A stretch of DNA of 64,000 nt from Tatumella citrea (GCF_002163585.1 NZ_CP015579.1:3658001-3722000); one strand, 5' to 3'; shown: positions 21,503 through 30,516, counted from the first letter of the stretch. Notes: a model not told the origin generated them from the sequence alone. Numbers and translations are program-made.

Positions 21503-22300
21503 CTATTTATCATCACGACAAAGTCGTTTTTGCAGTCGGGGTAACGCATACATAGCAGTCAGCAGCGGCATGATCATGATCAGGAATAAGGTGGTGTATG
21601 AAGAACCGGTTTCCAGCCGCATTGAGGCATAGCTGTCGGCCAGTCCGACCGGCAGAGTTTTGGTGAGCGGGGTATGCAGCATCCAGGTAATATTGAATTC
21701 GCCAATCGACAACGTAATTACCATAAATGCCCCGGCAATAATCCCCGACCAGCAGTTAGGGATCACCACCGTAAACAGTCGGTACAGGCTGCCTGCACCG
21801 AGGCTGGATGCTGCTTCTTCCATTACCGAAATCCCGGATGACTTCATCACTGCCAGTACCGGACGCACCATAAACGGCAGGGTAAACAGCACATGGCCAC
21901 TCAGAATAAACAGCCAGCTGCCACGGAAATCATGAAACCGCCCATACAGCAGCAACATCCCCAGAGCCGTTGCCAGCCCGGGAATAGCTACCGGCAGTAG
22001 CAGGCACTCTTCAATAACTGCCTGCTGGCGCCGGGGCAGTTTCAGCAATCCCCAGGCCGCCGGAATCCCCAGTATCAGGTTGCATATCAGGCAGGCCAGT
22101 GCAATTTTCAGCGTAAGCCAGAAGGTGCCGGAATACATTGACCACACATCCGTCAGCCAGTGCAGCGTGAATCCTCCGCTGATACCGCGAAATGCGTTCT
22201 GCATAAATCCGGTCATCACTGACATCACCACCGGAACAATCAAAAACAGGCACACCAGCAGGGTCAGCAGTGCCTGGCCTCCGGATAACAGTTTCTTCAT
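21503..22300 (-). CDS. ABC transporter permease 2
   Basis: A 265-residue binding-protein-dependent transport inner-membrane component with six transmembrane segments and the EAA loop (EEAASSLGAGSLYRLFTVVIP) that docks the ATPase. The start at 22300 overlaps the stop of the preceding permease by four bases (ATGA), and the longer in-frame reading into that gene has no permease features. Confidence 0.9.
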   Translation of the reverse strand: MKKLLSGGQALLTLLVCLFLIVPVVMSVMTGFMQNAFRGISGGFTLHWLTDVWSMYSGTFWLTLKIALACLICNLILGIPAAWGLLKLPRRQQAVIEECLLLPVAIPGLATALGMLLLYGRFHDFRGSWLFILSGHVLFTLPFMVRPVLAVMKSSGISVMEEAASSLGAGSLYRLFTVVIPNCWSGIIAGAFMVITLSIGEFNITWMLHTPLTKTLPVGLADSYASMRLETGSSYTTLFLIMIMPLLTAMYALPRLQKRLCRDDK

Positions 22301-23139
22301 GCCGAACCTCCCGCAGGAATTTCTGTCAGGCGTCTGGCCAGCAGCAATACTGCCCAGGTGATGACCCCAAGGATCACTGATAATGCAGCCGCAGTGGCGA
22401 AGTTGGCATAATTGGTGAATTCGCCATAAATGGTCAGAGGCAGCACGTTCAGTTGAGTACCCAGAGTAAAGGCAGTACCAAACGCCCCGACACTGGTGGC
22501 AAAGCAAAGCGCAGTACTGGCAATCAGTGCCGGAGCCAGGCCCGGTAAAATAACATCACGGGTGATCTGCAGTGGACCCGCCCCCATTGCCCTGGCCGCT
22601 TCCTCCAGTGAGATATCCAGTTTTTCGCAGGCTGCATACAAAGTCATAATGACCCGGGGAATTGAAAAGTAGAGATAACCCAGGAACAGCCCGCCCAGAC
22701 TATAGGCAAAAGTCAGGCGTTCACCGGTCAGCAGTACACTTAGTTGGGCCAGCAATCCCTGACGACCACCCAACATCACCATCAGAAAGCCAACCACCAC
22801 GCCGGGAAATGCCAGCGGGAAAGTCAGTAGCGCCAGCAATAACCCTTTACCTGGAACTGCGTGGCGGGCCAGATAGCAGGCAACTACTGCACTGATGGCC
22901 ACTGCTGCCAGCGAAACCGCTGCTGACAGCAATAGTGTCGTGCCCAGGCTGCTCAGATAACGTGAGCGCGTGAGAACCGTCAGATAAGCATTAAGATGGG
23001 TGCTGTTGTCCGGCTCTGCCCCCATCACTACCAGATACACAAAAGGGATTGCCCAGAAGGCAACAAATACCGTCAGCGCCGGTGCCAGGGCATAGATCCT
23101 TACCCCTGGCCACTTGCTGCCGGCGAACAACCGCCGCAT
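22297..23139 (-). CDS. ABC transporter permease 1
   Basis: A 280-residue permease with six predicted membrane helices and an EAA loop (EEAARAMGAGPLQITRDVILPGLAPALI). It starts directly before the stop of the binding-protein gene and overlaps permease 2, which marks tight translational coupling in the operon. Confidence 0.9.
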   Translation of the reverse strand: MRRLFAGSKWPGVRIYALAPALTVFVAFWAIPFVYLVVMGAEPDNSTHLNAYLTVLTRSRYLSSLGTTLLLSAAVSLAAVAISAVVACYLARHAVPGKGLLLALLTFPLAFPGVVVGFLMVMLGGRQGLLAQLSVLLTGERLTFAYSLGGLFLGYLYFSIPRVIMTLYAACEKLDISLEEAARAMGAGPLQITRDVILPGLAPALIASTALCFATSVGAFGTAFTLGTQLNVLPLTIYGEFTNYANFATAAALSVILGVITWAVLLLARRLTEIPAGGSA

Positions 23140-24147
23140 TTAGTGAACCTCACTCAGATATTCAGCAGAAAATGCCTTTTGCACATCCGACATTTGCTGA
23201 TAATTCACGGTATGTGCACGGGCATAATCACTGTCTGGCAGGAAGCCTTTTTTACTCATTCCGGCTGTCTCAATCACCGGTCGTAACCAGGCATTTGCCC
23301 ACAGTTGCTGCCCTTTGGGTGACAGCACATAATCGATAATCTTTTTACCCTCAGCCAGATGCGGGGCATTTTTGACCAGGCTTATAACATAAGGTACCTG
23401 GATGGTCCCTTCCTGAGGGATCACAAACTGTACATTCGCCTTATCCGTATAACGGGCGCGGTAAGCATTAAAGTCATAGTCCAGCAGAATCGGAATCTCT
23501 CCGGAAAGCACCCGCGCATAGGCAGTCTGTTTCGGCACGATCGGGCTGTTTTTACTTAACTCCTGAAAATAGTGAATTGCCGGACTGAAATTATTTAATG
23601 AACCGCCCATTGCCTGGTTTACCGCGACAGCAGCGGCATAACCCACAAAAGCACTGGCCGGATCCAGGTAGCCAATCATCCCTTTATATTCCGGCTTCAA
23701 CAGATCTTTCCAGGAATGTGGGACCGGCAATCCTCCCAGCGCATCTACGTTCACCATAAAGCCGATGGTTCCGGAATGCAGTGCAATCCATTTTCCGTCC
23801 GGATCTTTCATATCTTTCGGGATCTGATCCCAGTTGGCAGGTTTATACCCTTCAACCACTCCTGATTTCGCCGCCTGAATACCAAAGGTGATTCCCAGAT
23901 AAGCAACATCAGCCACCGGATTATTTTTTTCTGCCACCAGCTGCGCCAGAGCCTGGCCGGAGTTTTTATCGTCCTGCGGCACCTGGATCCCCAGATCCTG
24001 ACGGATATGTTTGAGTTGGGTTCCCCAGTCAGCCCATTCTGGCGGACAGTTGTAACAGATAGCGGTTGATACGGCGGCCTGGGCCTGTGCGGTGATAACC
24101 AGCGAAGTCGCCAGCAAAGCACTGCGGACAAAAACAGATTTATTCAT
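23140..24147 (-). CDS. Periplasmic binding protein of the ABC importer
   Basis: A 335-residue extracellular solute-binding protein (family 1/AfuA-PhnS-like) with a signal peptide ending near AQAQAAVS. The CYNCPPEWADWG segment with two close cysteines is distinctive. Motifs such as GTIGFMVNVDAL and YLDPASAFVGYA fit the iron/phosphonate-type fold, but there are no clear FbpA iron-ligand tyrosine pairs, so a phosphorylated ligand is as plausible. It overlaps the LacI gene by 8 bases. Confidence 0.85.
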   Translation of the reverse strand: MNKSVFVRSALLATSLVITAQAQAAVSTAICYNCPPEWADWGTQLKHIRQDLGIQVPQDDKNSGQALAQLVAEKNNPVADVAYLGITFGIQAAKSGVVEGYKPANWDQIPKDMKDPDGKWIALHSGTIGFMVNVDALGGLPVPHSWKDLLKPEYKGMIGYLDPASAFVGYAAAVAVNQAMGGSLNNFSPAIHYFQELSKNSPIVPKQTAYARVLSGEIPILLDYDFNAYRARYTDKANVQFVIPQEGTIQVPYVISLVKNAPHLAEGKKIIDYVLSPKGQQLWANAWLRPVIETAGMSKKGFLPDSDYARAHTVNYQQMSDVQKAFSAEYLSEVH

Positions 24148-25165
24148 AATTTCCTCTGGTGTGGGCAATATTCCGGGGGGCAGCCACGCTTTCCCCCTGA
24201 CGAATTTCAAAATCCAGCTGACGTGATACTGCCTGCTGGCCCTGAATCAGTTGTAAAAGAGTGGTGATAGCACCGGAACCCAGCGCCTCACGCGGCTGTA
24301 CTACCGAACACAATGATGGTGTCACCATCTGCCCGAGTGCGATGCCATCGAAACCGACTACTGACAGATCCTGTGGTACCCGGATTCCGCGCCTTTGCAG
24401 TTGACCAATCAGGCTGATCGCCAACAGATCGTTAGAACACAACACCGCAGTCAGCGGCTCCGGGCTCTCCAGTAAATCCTGCAGATAGCTGGCATCGCTG
24501 CGGGTATGCTCCGGCATCTCGATTAATGGCCAGGGTGTCAGATCTTCAGCGGACATTGCCTGGCAATATCCCTGATAGCGCCTCGCTGCCCGGTCGGATT
24601 GCTGTAACGGACCGGCAACCATGGCAATCCGCGTATGCCCTTGCTGTTGCAGATAACGGGTTGCCTCAGCCATGGCACGACAGTTATCAATACTCAGGCA
24701 GACAACCTCACCGGCAGCCGATTCGTTGTGCACCAGTACCACCGGCAACGGCGGCCAGCCACTGCCGGATTCGGACAGTTGCTCACCGCTGCTTGCTACC
24801 GTCATCACCAGCCCGTCAACCTGACGTGACAGCATCTGCTCAAGAGTTTGTTGCTCACGCTGCGGGTCATAGCCAGTGGTGGCGACCAGTAACGAATAAC
24901 CGGCCTGCCGGGCCACCTGCTCCATGGCACTCAGTTGTTCGTTAAACACCGGGTTGTCGAGAGTCGGTACCATCACGCCAATCAGATGAGTGGTGCTGGT
25001 ACGAAGCTGCCGGGCCACCAGATTGATGCGGAATCCTGACTGCTGGGCTGCGGCATAGATTTTTTCACGGGTCGCCGGTTGTACTTTTTCGGGGCTGGAA
25101 AATGCCCGGGCAGCTGTGGCCCGCGACACACCGGCCAGTCTGGCAACTGTATTCAGATTACTCAT
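24140..25165 (-). CDS. LacI-family repressor of the ABC/phosphodiesterase operon
   Basis: A 341-residue LacI/GalR regulator. The N-terminal helix-turn-helix (NTVARLAGVSRATAARAFSSPEKV) and hinge are followed by a periplasmic-binding-like sensor domain ending in VVGFDGIALGQMVTPSL. The ATG at 25165 has GGAG upstream. It is the first gene of the leftward operon and overlaps the binding-protein gene, so it probably controls its own operon through the palindrome at 25182-25197. Note the recognition helix has Ala-Ala-Arg-Ala in place of the usual Val-Ser-Arg. Confidence 0.9.
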   Translation of the reverse strand: MSNLNTVARLAGVSRATAARAFSSPEKVQPATREKIYAAAQQSGFRINLVARQLRTSTTHLIGVMVPTLDNPVFNEQLSAMEQVARQAGYSLLVATTGYDPQREQQTLEQMLSRQVDGLVMTVASSGEQLSESGSGWPPLPVVLVHNESAAGEVVCLSIDNCRAMAEATRYLQQQGHTRIAMVAGPLQQSDRAARRYQGYCQAMSAEDLTPWPLIEMPEHTRSDASYLQDLLESPEPLTAVLCSNDLLAISLIGQLQRRGIRVPQDLSVVGFDGIALGQMVTPSLCSVVQPREALGSGAITTLLQLIQGQQAVSRQLDFEIRQGESVAAPRNIAHTRGNYE

Positions 25166-25181
25166 CACTTCTCCATAACCA

Positions 25182-25197
25182 ATGAGATCGATCTCAT
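25182..25197. promoter_or_regulatory. Perfect 16-bp palindrome, likely LacI-family operator
   Basis: ATGAGATCGATCTCAT is a perfect palindrome centred on CG, the hallmark of LacI/GalR operators, 16 bases upstream of the regulator start. It would overlap the transcript leader or promoter. Confidence 0.75.
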
Positions 25198-25219
25198 GGC
25201 AGCAAGCCTAAGCAGAGAA

Positions 25220-25239
25220 AATGACAGTAATGTGTCATT
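25220..25239. promoter_or_regulatory. Second dyad upstream of the LacI gene
   Basis: AATGACA-GTAATG-TGTCATT is a perfect inverted repeat with 7-bp arms, upstream of the first palindrome. Its sequence differs from it, so it may bind another regulator. Confidence 0.4.
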
Positions 25240-25464
25240 CCAGTGAATTTGCAGACACGCCACAGGGAACAGGTTTCATCGTCGATTTGTGCCAGGTATC
25301 ACAAAATAAAAAGCGTTATGGGCGTTACTGCGGGTGTTTACAGCAGGAAAAATCAGCAAAACGAGGGTTTTAGTATATAAAGCAATCAGTCAGTCGTATT
25401 TTTACATTTCCCCTGGTAAAAAGTGTTGACGCGCAAGGGCCATTACGGTTTAATGCGCCCCGTT

Positions 25465-25540
25465 GCCCGAATAGCTCAGTCGGTAGAGCAGGGGATTGAA
25501 AATCCCCGTGTCCTTGGTTCGATTCCGAGTTCGGGCACCA
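25465..25540 (+). tRNA. tRNA-Phe (anticodon GAA)
   Basis: A 76-base cloverleaf, GCCCGAATAGCTCAGTCGG..., anticodon GAA in ATTGAAAAT, T-arm GGTTCGATTCC and encoded CCA. It is nearly identical to E. coli pheU/pheV and occupies the pheU position beside yjdC. tRNA-Phe genes are frequent phage and island integration sites. Confidence 0.97.
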
Positions 25541-25544
25541 CTAT

Positions 25545-25940
25545 TTAGAAGAACCCGCCTCTGGCGGGTTTTTTGCTTTTAAGCACCAGTGAACAGCAAT
25601 GTAAGTAGACCCGTTTTAGTTCCAGGCACTTTTTTGAGGTTTCCGGTTTTTCAGCCATCAACCGGTATTCTTCCGGCGTCAGATTATTCAGGGATTCATG
25701 AGGTCGTTCGCTGTTATATTCTGTCAGCCTGCGATCTGCGATCTCCCGTACTTCATTCAGTGTTCTGAACAGATAAAATTCCAGTATTTCAGTTCGGTAT
25801 GTCCGGTTAAATCGTTCAATAAAAGCATTCTGAGTGGGTTTTCCGGGCTGAATGAACTCCAGCTGCACACCGTGATCTTCAGCCCATTGGGCCAGTATCA
25901 GTGAGATAAATTCCGGTCCGTGATACCTATTGAGTGCATC
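25545..25940 (-). pseudogene. IS3-family transposase (OrfB) C-terminal remnant
   Basis: Only the last third of an IS3-family DDE transposase remains: HGPEF, then QPGKPTQNAFIERFNRTYRTEIL with the catalytic Glu, and SERPHESLNNLTPEEYR. The usual D-N-G before P-E-F is changed to R-Y-H, so the second catalytic Asp is lost. The frame runs past the normal end into the tRNA terminator region. There is no OrfA and no clear inverted-repeat pair. Confidence 0.8.
25552..25574 (+). terminator. tRNA-Phe terminator
   Basis: AACCCGCC-TCT-GGCGGGTTTTTT forms a strong hairpin with T-run 11 bases after the tRNA. Confidence 0.9.
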
Positions 25941-26966
25941 CGTCTGGCATTTGAGTCAGCTATTTTCTACAACTTGTAATGTCTGTATCCGTCACAAGTG
26001 GAGAAAACTAATGAACACTTTTGTCAGCGACACTGATAGCCCTGGATATAGTTAAAAAACACCACGATGCAAAAATTCGTCATCCGGATGGCCGAATATG
26101 GTATATCCTCCCGAAAAATCGGTGTGTTCATAAGTAGAATTTTCTACTAACGTGAATTCAGGGGGATTTCTATGAAGCGTTCCCGTTTTTCTGGTAGCAG
26201 TATTACGTAGTCCGAAACTCGGTCTTATCGGGTCGTCCCGGACACAGTATTTCCGCATCCGTGCTTTTCTGGCCTGAATCACCGAACAGAACAACTGAAG
26301 ATATTTTACAGATAGCACTCCTGCCTGGCCGCTGCAGAGTCTGCTGAAAATGTATTTACCCTGTGTCTGTCCGTCTCCGGGAGCCCAGTCTGCTGGTGTG
26401 TTCTTTCCGAAGACATGAAACGTTTAACTCCCCCGTGATCCGTGACTGGTCATGGGAAAATATTATTAATGTCTTTACGGGATAATTTGCGCTGGAATGG
26501 TATCGATGGGCCCACGACAGCTGGCCATCGTACAATGTGAATGACGATTCAGCCTTACACAACCCCATGGTATTTATGTGAGCAACGTGAAGATAGATCA
26601 TTCTGAAAATCACGGAAAAGTCAGTTGCTATACTGCCGGTGAGTTTCTTAACCGGCTGGGAGGGTGGAATTCTGCGGTTTTGGTTGGCAGACAATCTGTC
26701 GGTGATCCTAACGCTGCATATCGTGCCCTGCTATGGGTCGGAGGAGGCCATGAAAACTGACCAGAGCAATCGCAATCCGCCCGGCAGTTAGTTGTTTCGT
26801 TATTGTGCATGAAGTCACCTTAACCTGTTATAGGTTAAGGCGGCTATTTTCCGATCACGCTATCAATCTGATGATAAATATTGAAGATGAATATTAAACA
26901 GATATTACGATATCTGATGCCCTTTGCAGCGTCAGAAATTATCAATCAACAGATTACAGGTATTAT
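25941..26966. other. Decayed spacer between IS remnant and outer-membrane gene
   Basis: About 1 kb with only short open frames, none with a recognisable family, good ribosome site or conserved composition. A short segment at 26172-26192 (MKRSRF on the + strand) resembles the first codons of IS3 OrfA but stops after twelve codons. I see no supported gene. Confidence 0.6.
26818..26840. terminator. Hairpin with 9-bp stem
   Basis: CCTTAACCT-GTTAT-AGGTTAAGG is a perfect stem-loop, followed on the + strand by CGGCTATTTT. It could be a weak terminator or a remnant of a mobile-element end. Confidence 0.4.
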
Positions 26967-27635
26967 TTAAAACATGTAAGAAACACCTAGCATAATATCA
27001 TTCGATGAAGATTTCACTCTTGTTCTGTACTCATCCCCACCATATGAATTACTTGTATGAGATTTACCACCATCGGTATATACGTAACTTGCATCAATAG
27101 CTATATTTGTAGTTACCGCATATTTAACACCAAGTCCGACATCCCAGGCAAAATTTGTATTGGAATCCGATGAGTTTCCTGAAAGAGCACCTGACTCAAA
27201 ACTGTTCTTAAGTTTTAAATCAGCAATACCAATACCAGCAGTCAAATAGGGTGTAAAGGCTGACTGATTATGTAAATCATAATAACCATTCACCATATAC
27301 GTATCCATTCTGACTTTGTTACGCGTACTTACACTTCCATTATCAGCCTCACCTACAGATTTACTCTTCCCCCTAAAAGTCGATGCAATTTCAACCCTCA
27401 CAGGGAACTGATATTGAGAGTAAAAATCATAACCAACAGCGACACCGCCACCAAAAACACCTTTTGATTTTGACGATGACTTAGAGTCATTTCCTGCATA
27501 ATCATATTTCATTCCATGAGTGTTTTCGATGGATGAACCTACCTTACCGGAAACGTAAACTCCCGAGTTATCAGCTGCATATACTGTGGATACTGATAAC
27601 AGTGAAATCAGAGAAGTTAAAATGAACTTTTTCAT
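26967..27635 (-). CDS. Outer-membrane beta-barrel protein (Opa/OmpA-like fold)
   Basis: A 222-residue protein with a signal peptide (cut near VYAAD) and alternating beta strands: GVYVSGKVGSS, GGGVAVGYDF, YMVNGYYDLHN, FTPYLTAGIGIADLKL, DVGLGVKYAVTTNIAIDASYVY and a final SNDIMLGVSYMF ending in Phe, the BAM insertion signal. It matches the small eight-stranded OMP_b-brl layout with long Ser/Gly-rich loops facing out. It is an orphan in low-GC sequence; a surface adhesion role is possible but not shown. Confidence 0.8.
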   Translation of the reverse strand: MKKFILTSLISLLSVSTVYAADNSGVYVSGKVGSSIENTHGMKYDYAGNDSKSSSKSKGVFGGGVAVGYDFYSQYQFPVRVEIASTFRGKSKSVGEADNGSVSTRNKVRMDTYMVNGYYDLHNQSAFTPYLTAGIGIADLKLKNSFESGALSGNSSDSNTNFAWDVGLGVKYAVTTNIAIDASYVYTDGGKSHTSNSYGGDEYRTRVKSSSNDIMLGVSYMF

Positions 27636-28003
27636 TACTTAATTGCCTGTATGATAAACGTGTTTCAATCTTATCGCCGGGATTCGGTTTTTCTTAACAT
27701 AAACAGGCTAATCATCATTTCATTCATCTTTTTTTACTTTGTTGAAGTTTTATTGAATAAAGGATATTCCGGATAAGTGGCCCTGTCGCTGAGAGGATTT
27801 CCTGGCGATAAATGCGTTTTGGGCTGCCTGTGTCGTGGTTTTACTCTTCATATCAAAAATATCTGCGATCTGAAAATAATAGTTACTCAGCGTTATTAAA
27901 ACCGGTAGTCCAGGCAGTCGTCAGCACGGGTTAATTTAAGCAGCCTGTTTTTCCCATTCAGGACTAACGTCTCTGCCATTTGCTCGTTTTCCCTGACTAC
28001 CGT
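27636..28003. other. Intergenic region with no supported gene
   Basis: AT-rich spacer upstream of the outer-membrane gene. It includes the likely promoter region of that gene and fragments continuing the transposase remnant to the right (about 27930-28003). No open frame is convincing. Confidence 0.5.
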
Positions 28004-28216
28004 TCAGAGTATATTCTCTGCACCTGACGGTACATCCCGTTGCTTCAGGAAGCTCACATCTTCTCCTCGATGCCGCTTTTCCGGGGTGACATAAAGCATC
28101 CCGCAGTCGCGGTGTGTTTCGTAGTACCCGCGGGTAAATTTATCCACCCACGGCAATCCAAAAGTGAAAATAGATGATTTATCCTTACACAACGAGATAT
28201 CAGGTATCAGAGGCAT
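28004..28216 (-). pseudogene. Fragment of an IS3-family transposase C terminus
   Basis: The segment VDKFTRGYYETHRDCGMLYVTPEKRHRGEDVSFLKQRD resembles the WYN-x3-HSGI-x-YVTPxQRHxGED tail of IS3-family OrfB. The frame is interrupted right after this segment. There is no start region or element ends. It is a different sequence from the remnant at 25545-25940, so at least two insertion sequences decayed here. Confidence 0.5.
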
Positions 28217-28219
28217 GCC

Positions 28220-28939
28220 TTATTCAGCCGCCAGCGACCCTGGCTGCCCGTTAGCCACCAGTGCAGCTTTTACAAATCCCTCCCGTTTTTTCCGAATGAT
28301 AAAATCACCGACATAGCCCGCTGCTACAGTTCGTTGTCGGGGTACCGCCATCGCCTGGTGGATACTGGTAAAATCGTCTACAGGTAACCGAAAGTCACTA
28401 TTTTGCTGTGCATAAGCCTGTAACTGATAGCGTAATCCCGCCACTGCATCTGCCTCGCGAGCCATAAATGCCTCAATGGCTAACGAGGCAGTATCCACCC
28501 TTTTAATTTCTGCATGTTGTAGCTGGCGGCTAAGAAACAAGTCATAGGCAGCACCGCGTTCTATCGAAACAGTGACTCCCTGCTGGTCCAGATCGGCAAC
28601 CTGCTGAAAATCCGAGCTGGCCCTTACCAGATAAGTCCCGGCAATGGTCACATAGGGCTGACTGAAAGCTATTTTCTCTGACCGCAACGGGTCAATGGCC
28701 AGAAAGGCAATATCCCAGCAATCATCATCCACGGTAGCAAAAACCCGGCCAGCGGCATCAAACTCTACCCATTCAATAGCCAGGTTCAGTTCCTGCGCCA
28801 GTTCACCGGCCAGCTTTGCCGAAATGCCCTTAGGCTGCCCTGCTTCGCCCTGCTGTGCCAGCACAGGGTTTCCATAGTTAATGGCCACCCGCAGGCGACC
28901 TTTGGGTGCAAGCTCTGCAATGATTGTTTTTTCTGCCAT
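28220..28939 (-). CDS. Solute-binding-fold (SBP_bac_3) protein without signal peptide
   Basis: A 239-residue type II binding-protein fold: KGRLRVAINYGNPVLA, the CWDIAFLAIDPLRSEKIAFSQPYVTIAGTYLV domain and SIERGAAYDLFLSRQL match amino-acid binding proteins. The N terminus MAEKTIIAELAPKG has no signal sequence, and no permease or ATPase is adjacent, so the protein should stay in the cytoplasm. Role unknown. AAGAGG precedes the ATG at 28939; a TTG two codons earlier is also open. Confidence 0.75.
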   Translation of the reverse strand: MAEKTIIAELAPKGRLRVAINYGNPVLAQQGEAGQPKGISAKLAGELAQELNLAIEWVEFDAAGRVFATVDDDCWDIAFLAIDPLRSEKIAFSQPYVTIAGTYLVRASSDFQQVADLDQQGVTVSIERGAAYDLFLSRQLQHAEIKRVDTASLAIEAFMAREADAVAGLRYQLQAYAQQNSDFRLPVDDFTSIHQAMAVPRQRTVAAGYVGDFIIRKKREGFVKAALVANGQPGSLAAE

Positions 28940-29490
28940 AGTCAAACGCCTCTTCAGGCATAATCCCTGATAATCGGATAATGAGAGTTTAATGGAAAAG
29001 TGGGCAATTCGTATCTGTTATTTTTAAACGCTTTTCCTTATCAGGAAAATATTCTGGTATGAGGCAAGCTTCTGCATATAAACTGTTAAACTTTAATTAC
29101 ACAAAAATTTCCATTACTCCATGTTTAATGAAACCAACAATCTGGATCAATCAAAAATAAATAACCAATAGCCTGGAACGAGTATTTTATAGATAATAAT
29201 ACCCGAATATGATTCAGAACAACCCCACTAAAAAACCAACAAACAAAAGAATCATAATAAAATAATAATAGCCACTTCACTTTTACAGTAGCCCTCATCA
29301 ATCGCTATCACCAGAAACCAGACCATGAACATTTACAGACTAATTCCAGAGAGCACTTCGCCCTTGATGTATTTTTCGATCGTCTATTACAATAATGAGA
29401 AAATAAATAAAATAGCGCCTAAATTAATTATCAGCTAACTTTCATTGAAATAAAAAACACAGGCGCTAGTTTCTTGTCCTTGATGTAGAA
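28940..29490. other. AT-rich intergenic region with no gene
   Basis: About 550 bases of AT-rich DNA with only tiny open frames. It lies upstream of the leftward binding-fold gene and downstream of the leftward monooxygenase gene, so it can hold a promoter and a terminator, but none is clear. Confidence 0.5.
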
Positions 29491-30516
29491 CTAATCACCT
29501 ACTGACATTCCTGGTTGAGCACTTAAAATCTCTAAAGCATTTATCCGGGAAGCTTCACCGGGCATCATAAGATTAATCATAACCTCATCCGTATCATAAG
29601 AATCTGCTAAATTTCGCAGTTTCTCAGCAACAGCCGAAGCTGTTCCGGAAATTAATCTGTGCTTATTTTGTTCCCGTACGGCTAATTCACTGTAAGACCA
29701 GGAATGCTTTCTGCTGGATTCCAGAGAAGGAATTCTGGAAAAAGGATGAGCGCTTTCTGCATATGACAGCCACAAATGAAACGCATCAGCAAACTCTTTC
29801 GCTTCCTGCTCAGTATTACCAATGACCACAAATACACAAACGATGACCGTTGGTTTTTCAGAAAAATCACTCTTCTGAAATGCATCACGATACTCATCTG
29901 CGGCATGAGGGCCAGTGAAGCCAGGGTTAATAAAATGGGCAAATGTAAAACCCAGGCCCATTTTAGCAGCAAACTGTGCTGTTGAACCCGACGCCCCCAG
30001 TACGAAAGGTTGAGGCTTCGTATTTGTTTCAGGATAAGCTTTCATACCTGCATAATGTGAATTTTCACTATGCTTTCCGGTAATAAAACCTATTAAATCA
30101 GAAACTTTTTGCGGGTAAGGAATTGTTCGTCCCTTCTCATCATTAAGTGCAGAGCCTGTTCTGCTATCAGCACCTGGCGCCCGTCCAAAACCAAGATCAA
30201 TACGATTTGGAAATAATGACTCCAGCAACTGATAATTTTCTGCAATTTTTAAGCTACTGTAATTAGGTAACAGAACAGCCCCGGACCCCAGGCGAATCTT
30301 CTGTGTTGCAGAAGCAATTCGCGCCATGAGTATTTCAGGAGAATTACCTGAAATCGCCGGCATACCATGGTGCTCCGATACCCAGTAGCGGTGAAAACCA
30401 TTCTTTTCTGCAGATTGTGCAAGACGCACAGTTGCGGATAAAGCATCATGAGGCATCAGACCTTCATCTACAGGTGAATAATCCAGTAAGCTAAGTTTCA
30501 ATTTTTTCTGATACAT
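29491..30516 (-). CDS. Luciferase-like flavin monooxygenase (LLM-1)
   Basis: A 341-residue bacterial-luciferase-family (LLM, YhbW/MsnO8-like) TIM-barrel enzyme: LSLLDYSPVDEG, YWVSEHHGMP, IRLGSGAVLLPNYS, RIDLGFGRAPG and a PFVLGASGSTAQFAAKMGLGFTFAHF segment for flavin. Such enzymes use FMNH2 and oxygen, or F420. No flavin reductase is seen nearby. I place the start at 30516 (MYQKKLKLS); a GTG five codons upstream is also open. It is a paralogue of the gene at 33290. Confidence 0.85.
   Translation of the reverse strand: MYQKKLKLSLLDYSPVDEGLMPHDALSATVRLAQSAEKNGFHRYWVSEHHGMPAISGNSPEILMARIASATQKIRLGSGAVLLPNYSSLKIAENYQLLESLFPNRIDLGFGRAPGADSRTGSALNDEKGRTIPYPQKVSDLIGFITGKHSENSHYAGMKAYPETNTKPQPFVLGASGSTAQFAAKMGLGFTFAHFINPGFTGPHAADEYRDAFQKSDFSEKPTVIVCVFVVIGNTEQEAKEFADAFHLWLSYAESAHPFSRIPSLESSRKHSWSYSELAVREQNKHRLISGTASAVAEKLRNLADSYDTDEVMINLMMPGEASRINALEILSAQPGMSVGD

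Noticed and set aside
26172..26192. Possible start of IS3 OrfA (MKRSRF)
   Set aside because: Only the first six codons look right and a stop follows after twelve codons; too short to call an element.
26578..26760. 60-codon frame and neighbouring frames at 26052-26694
   Set aside because: No recognisable family, no clear ribosome site, and located in decayed DNA next to transposase remnants.
25465..28216. Integrative element using tRNA-Phe as attachment site
   Set aside because: No integrase and no repeat of the tRNA 3' end was found in the window; only the boundary pattern supports it.
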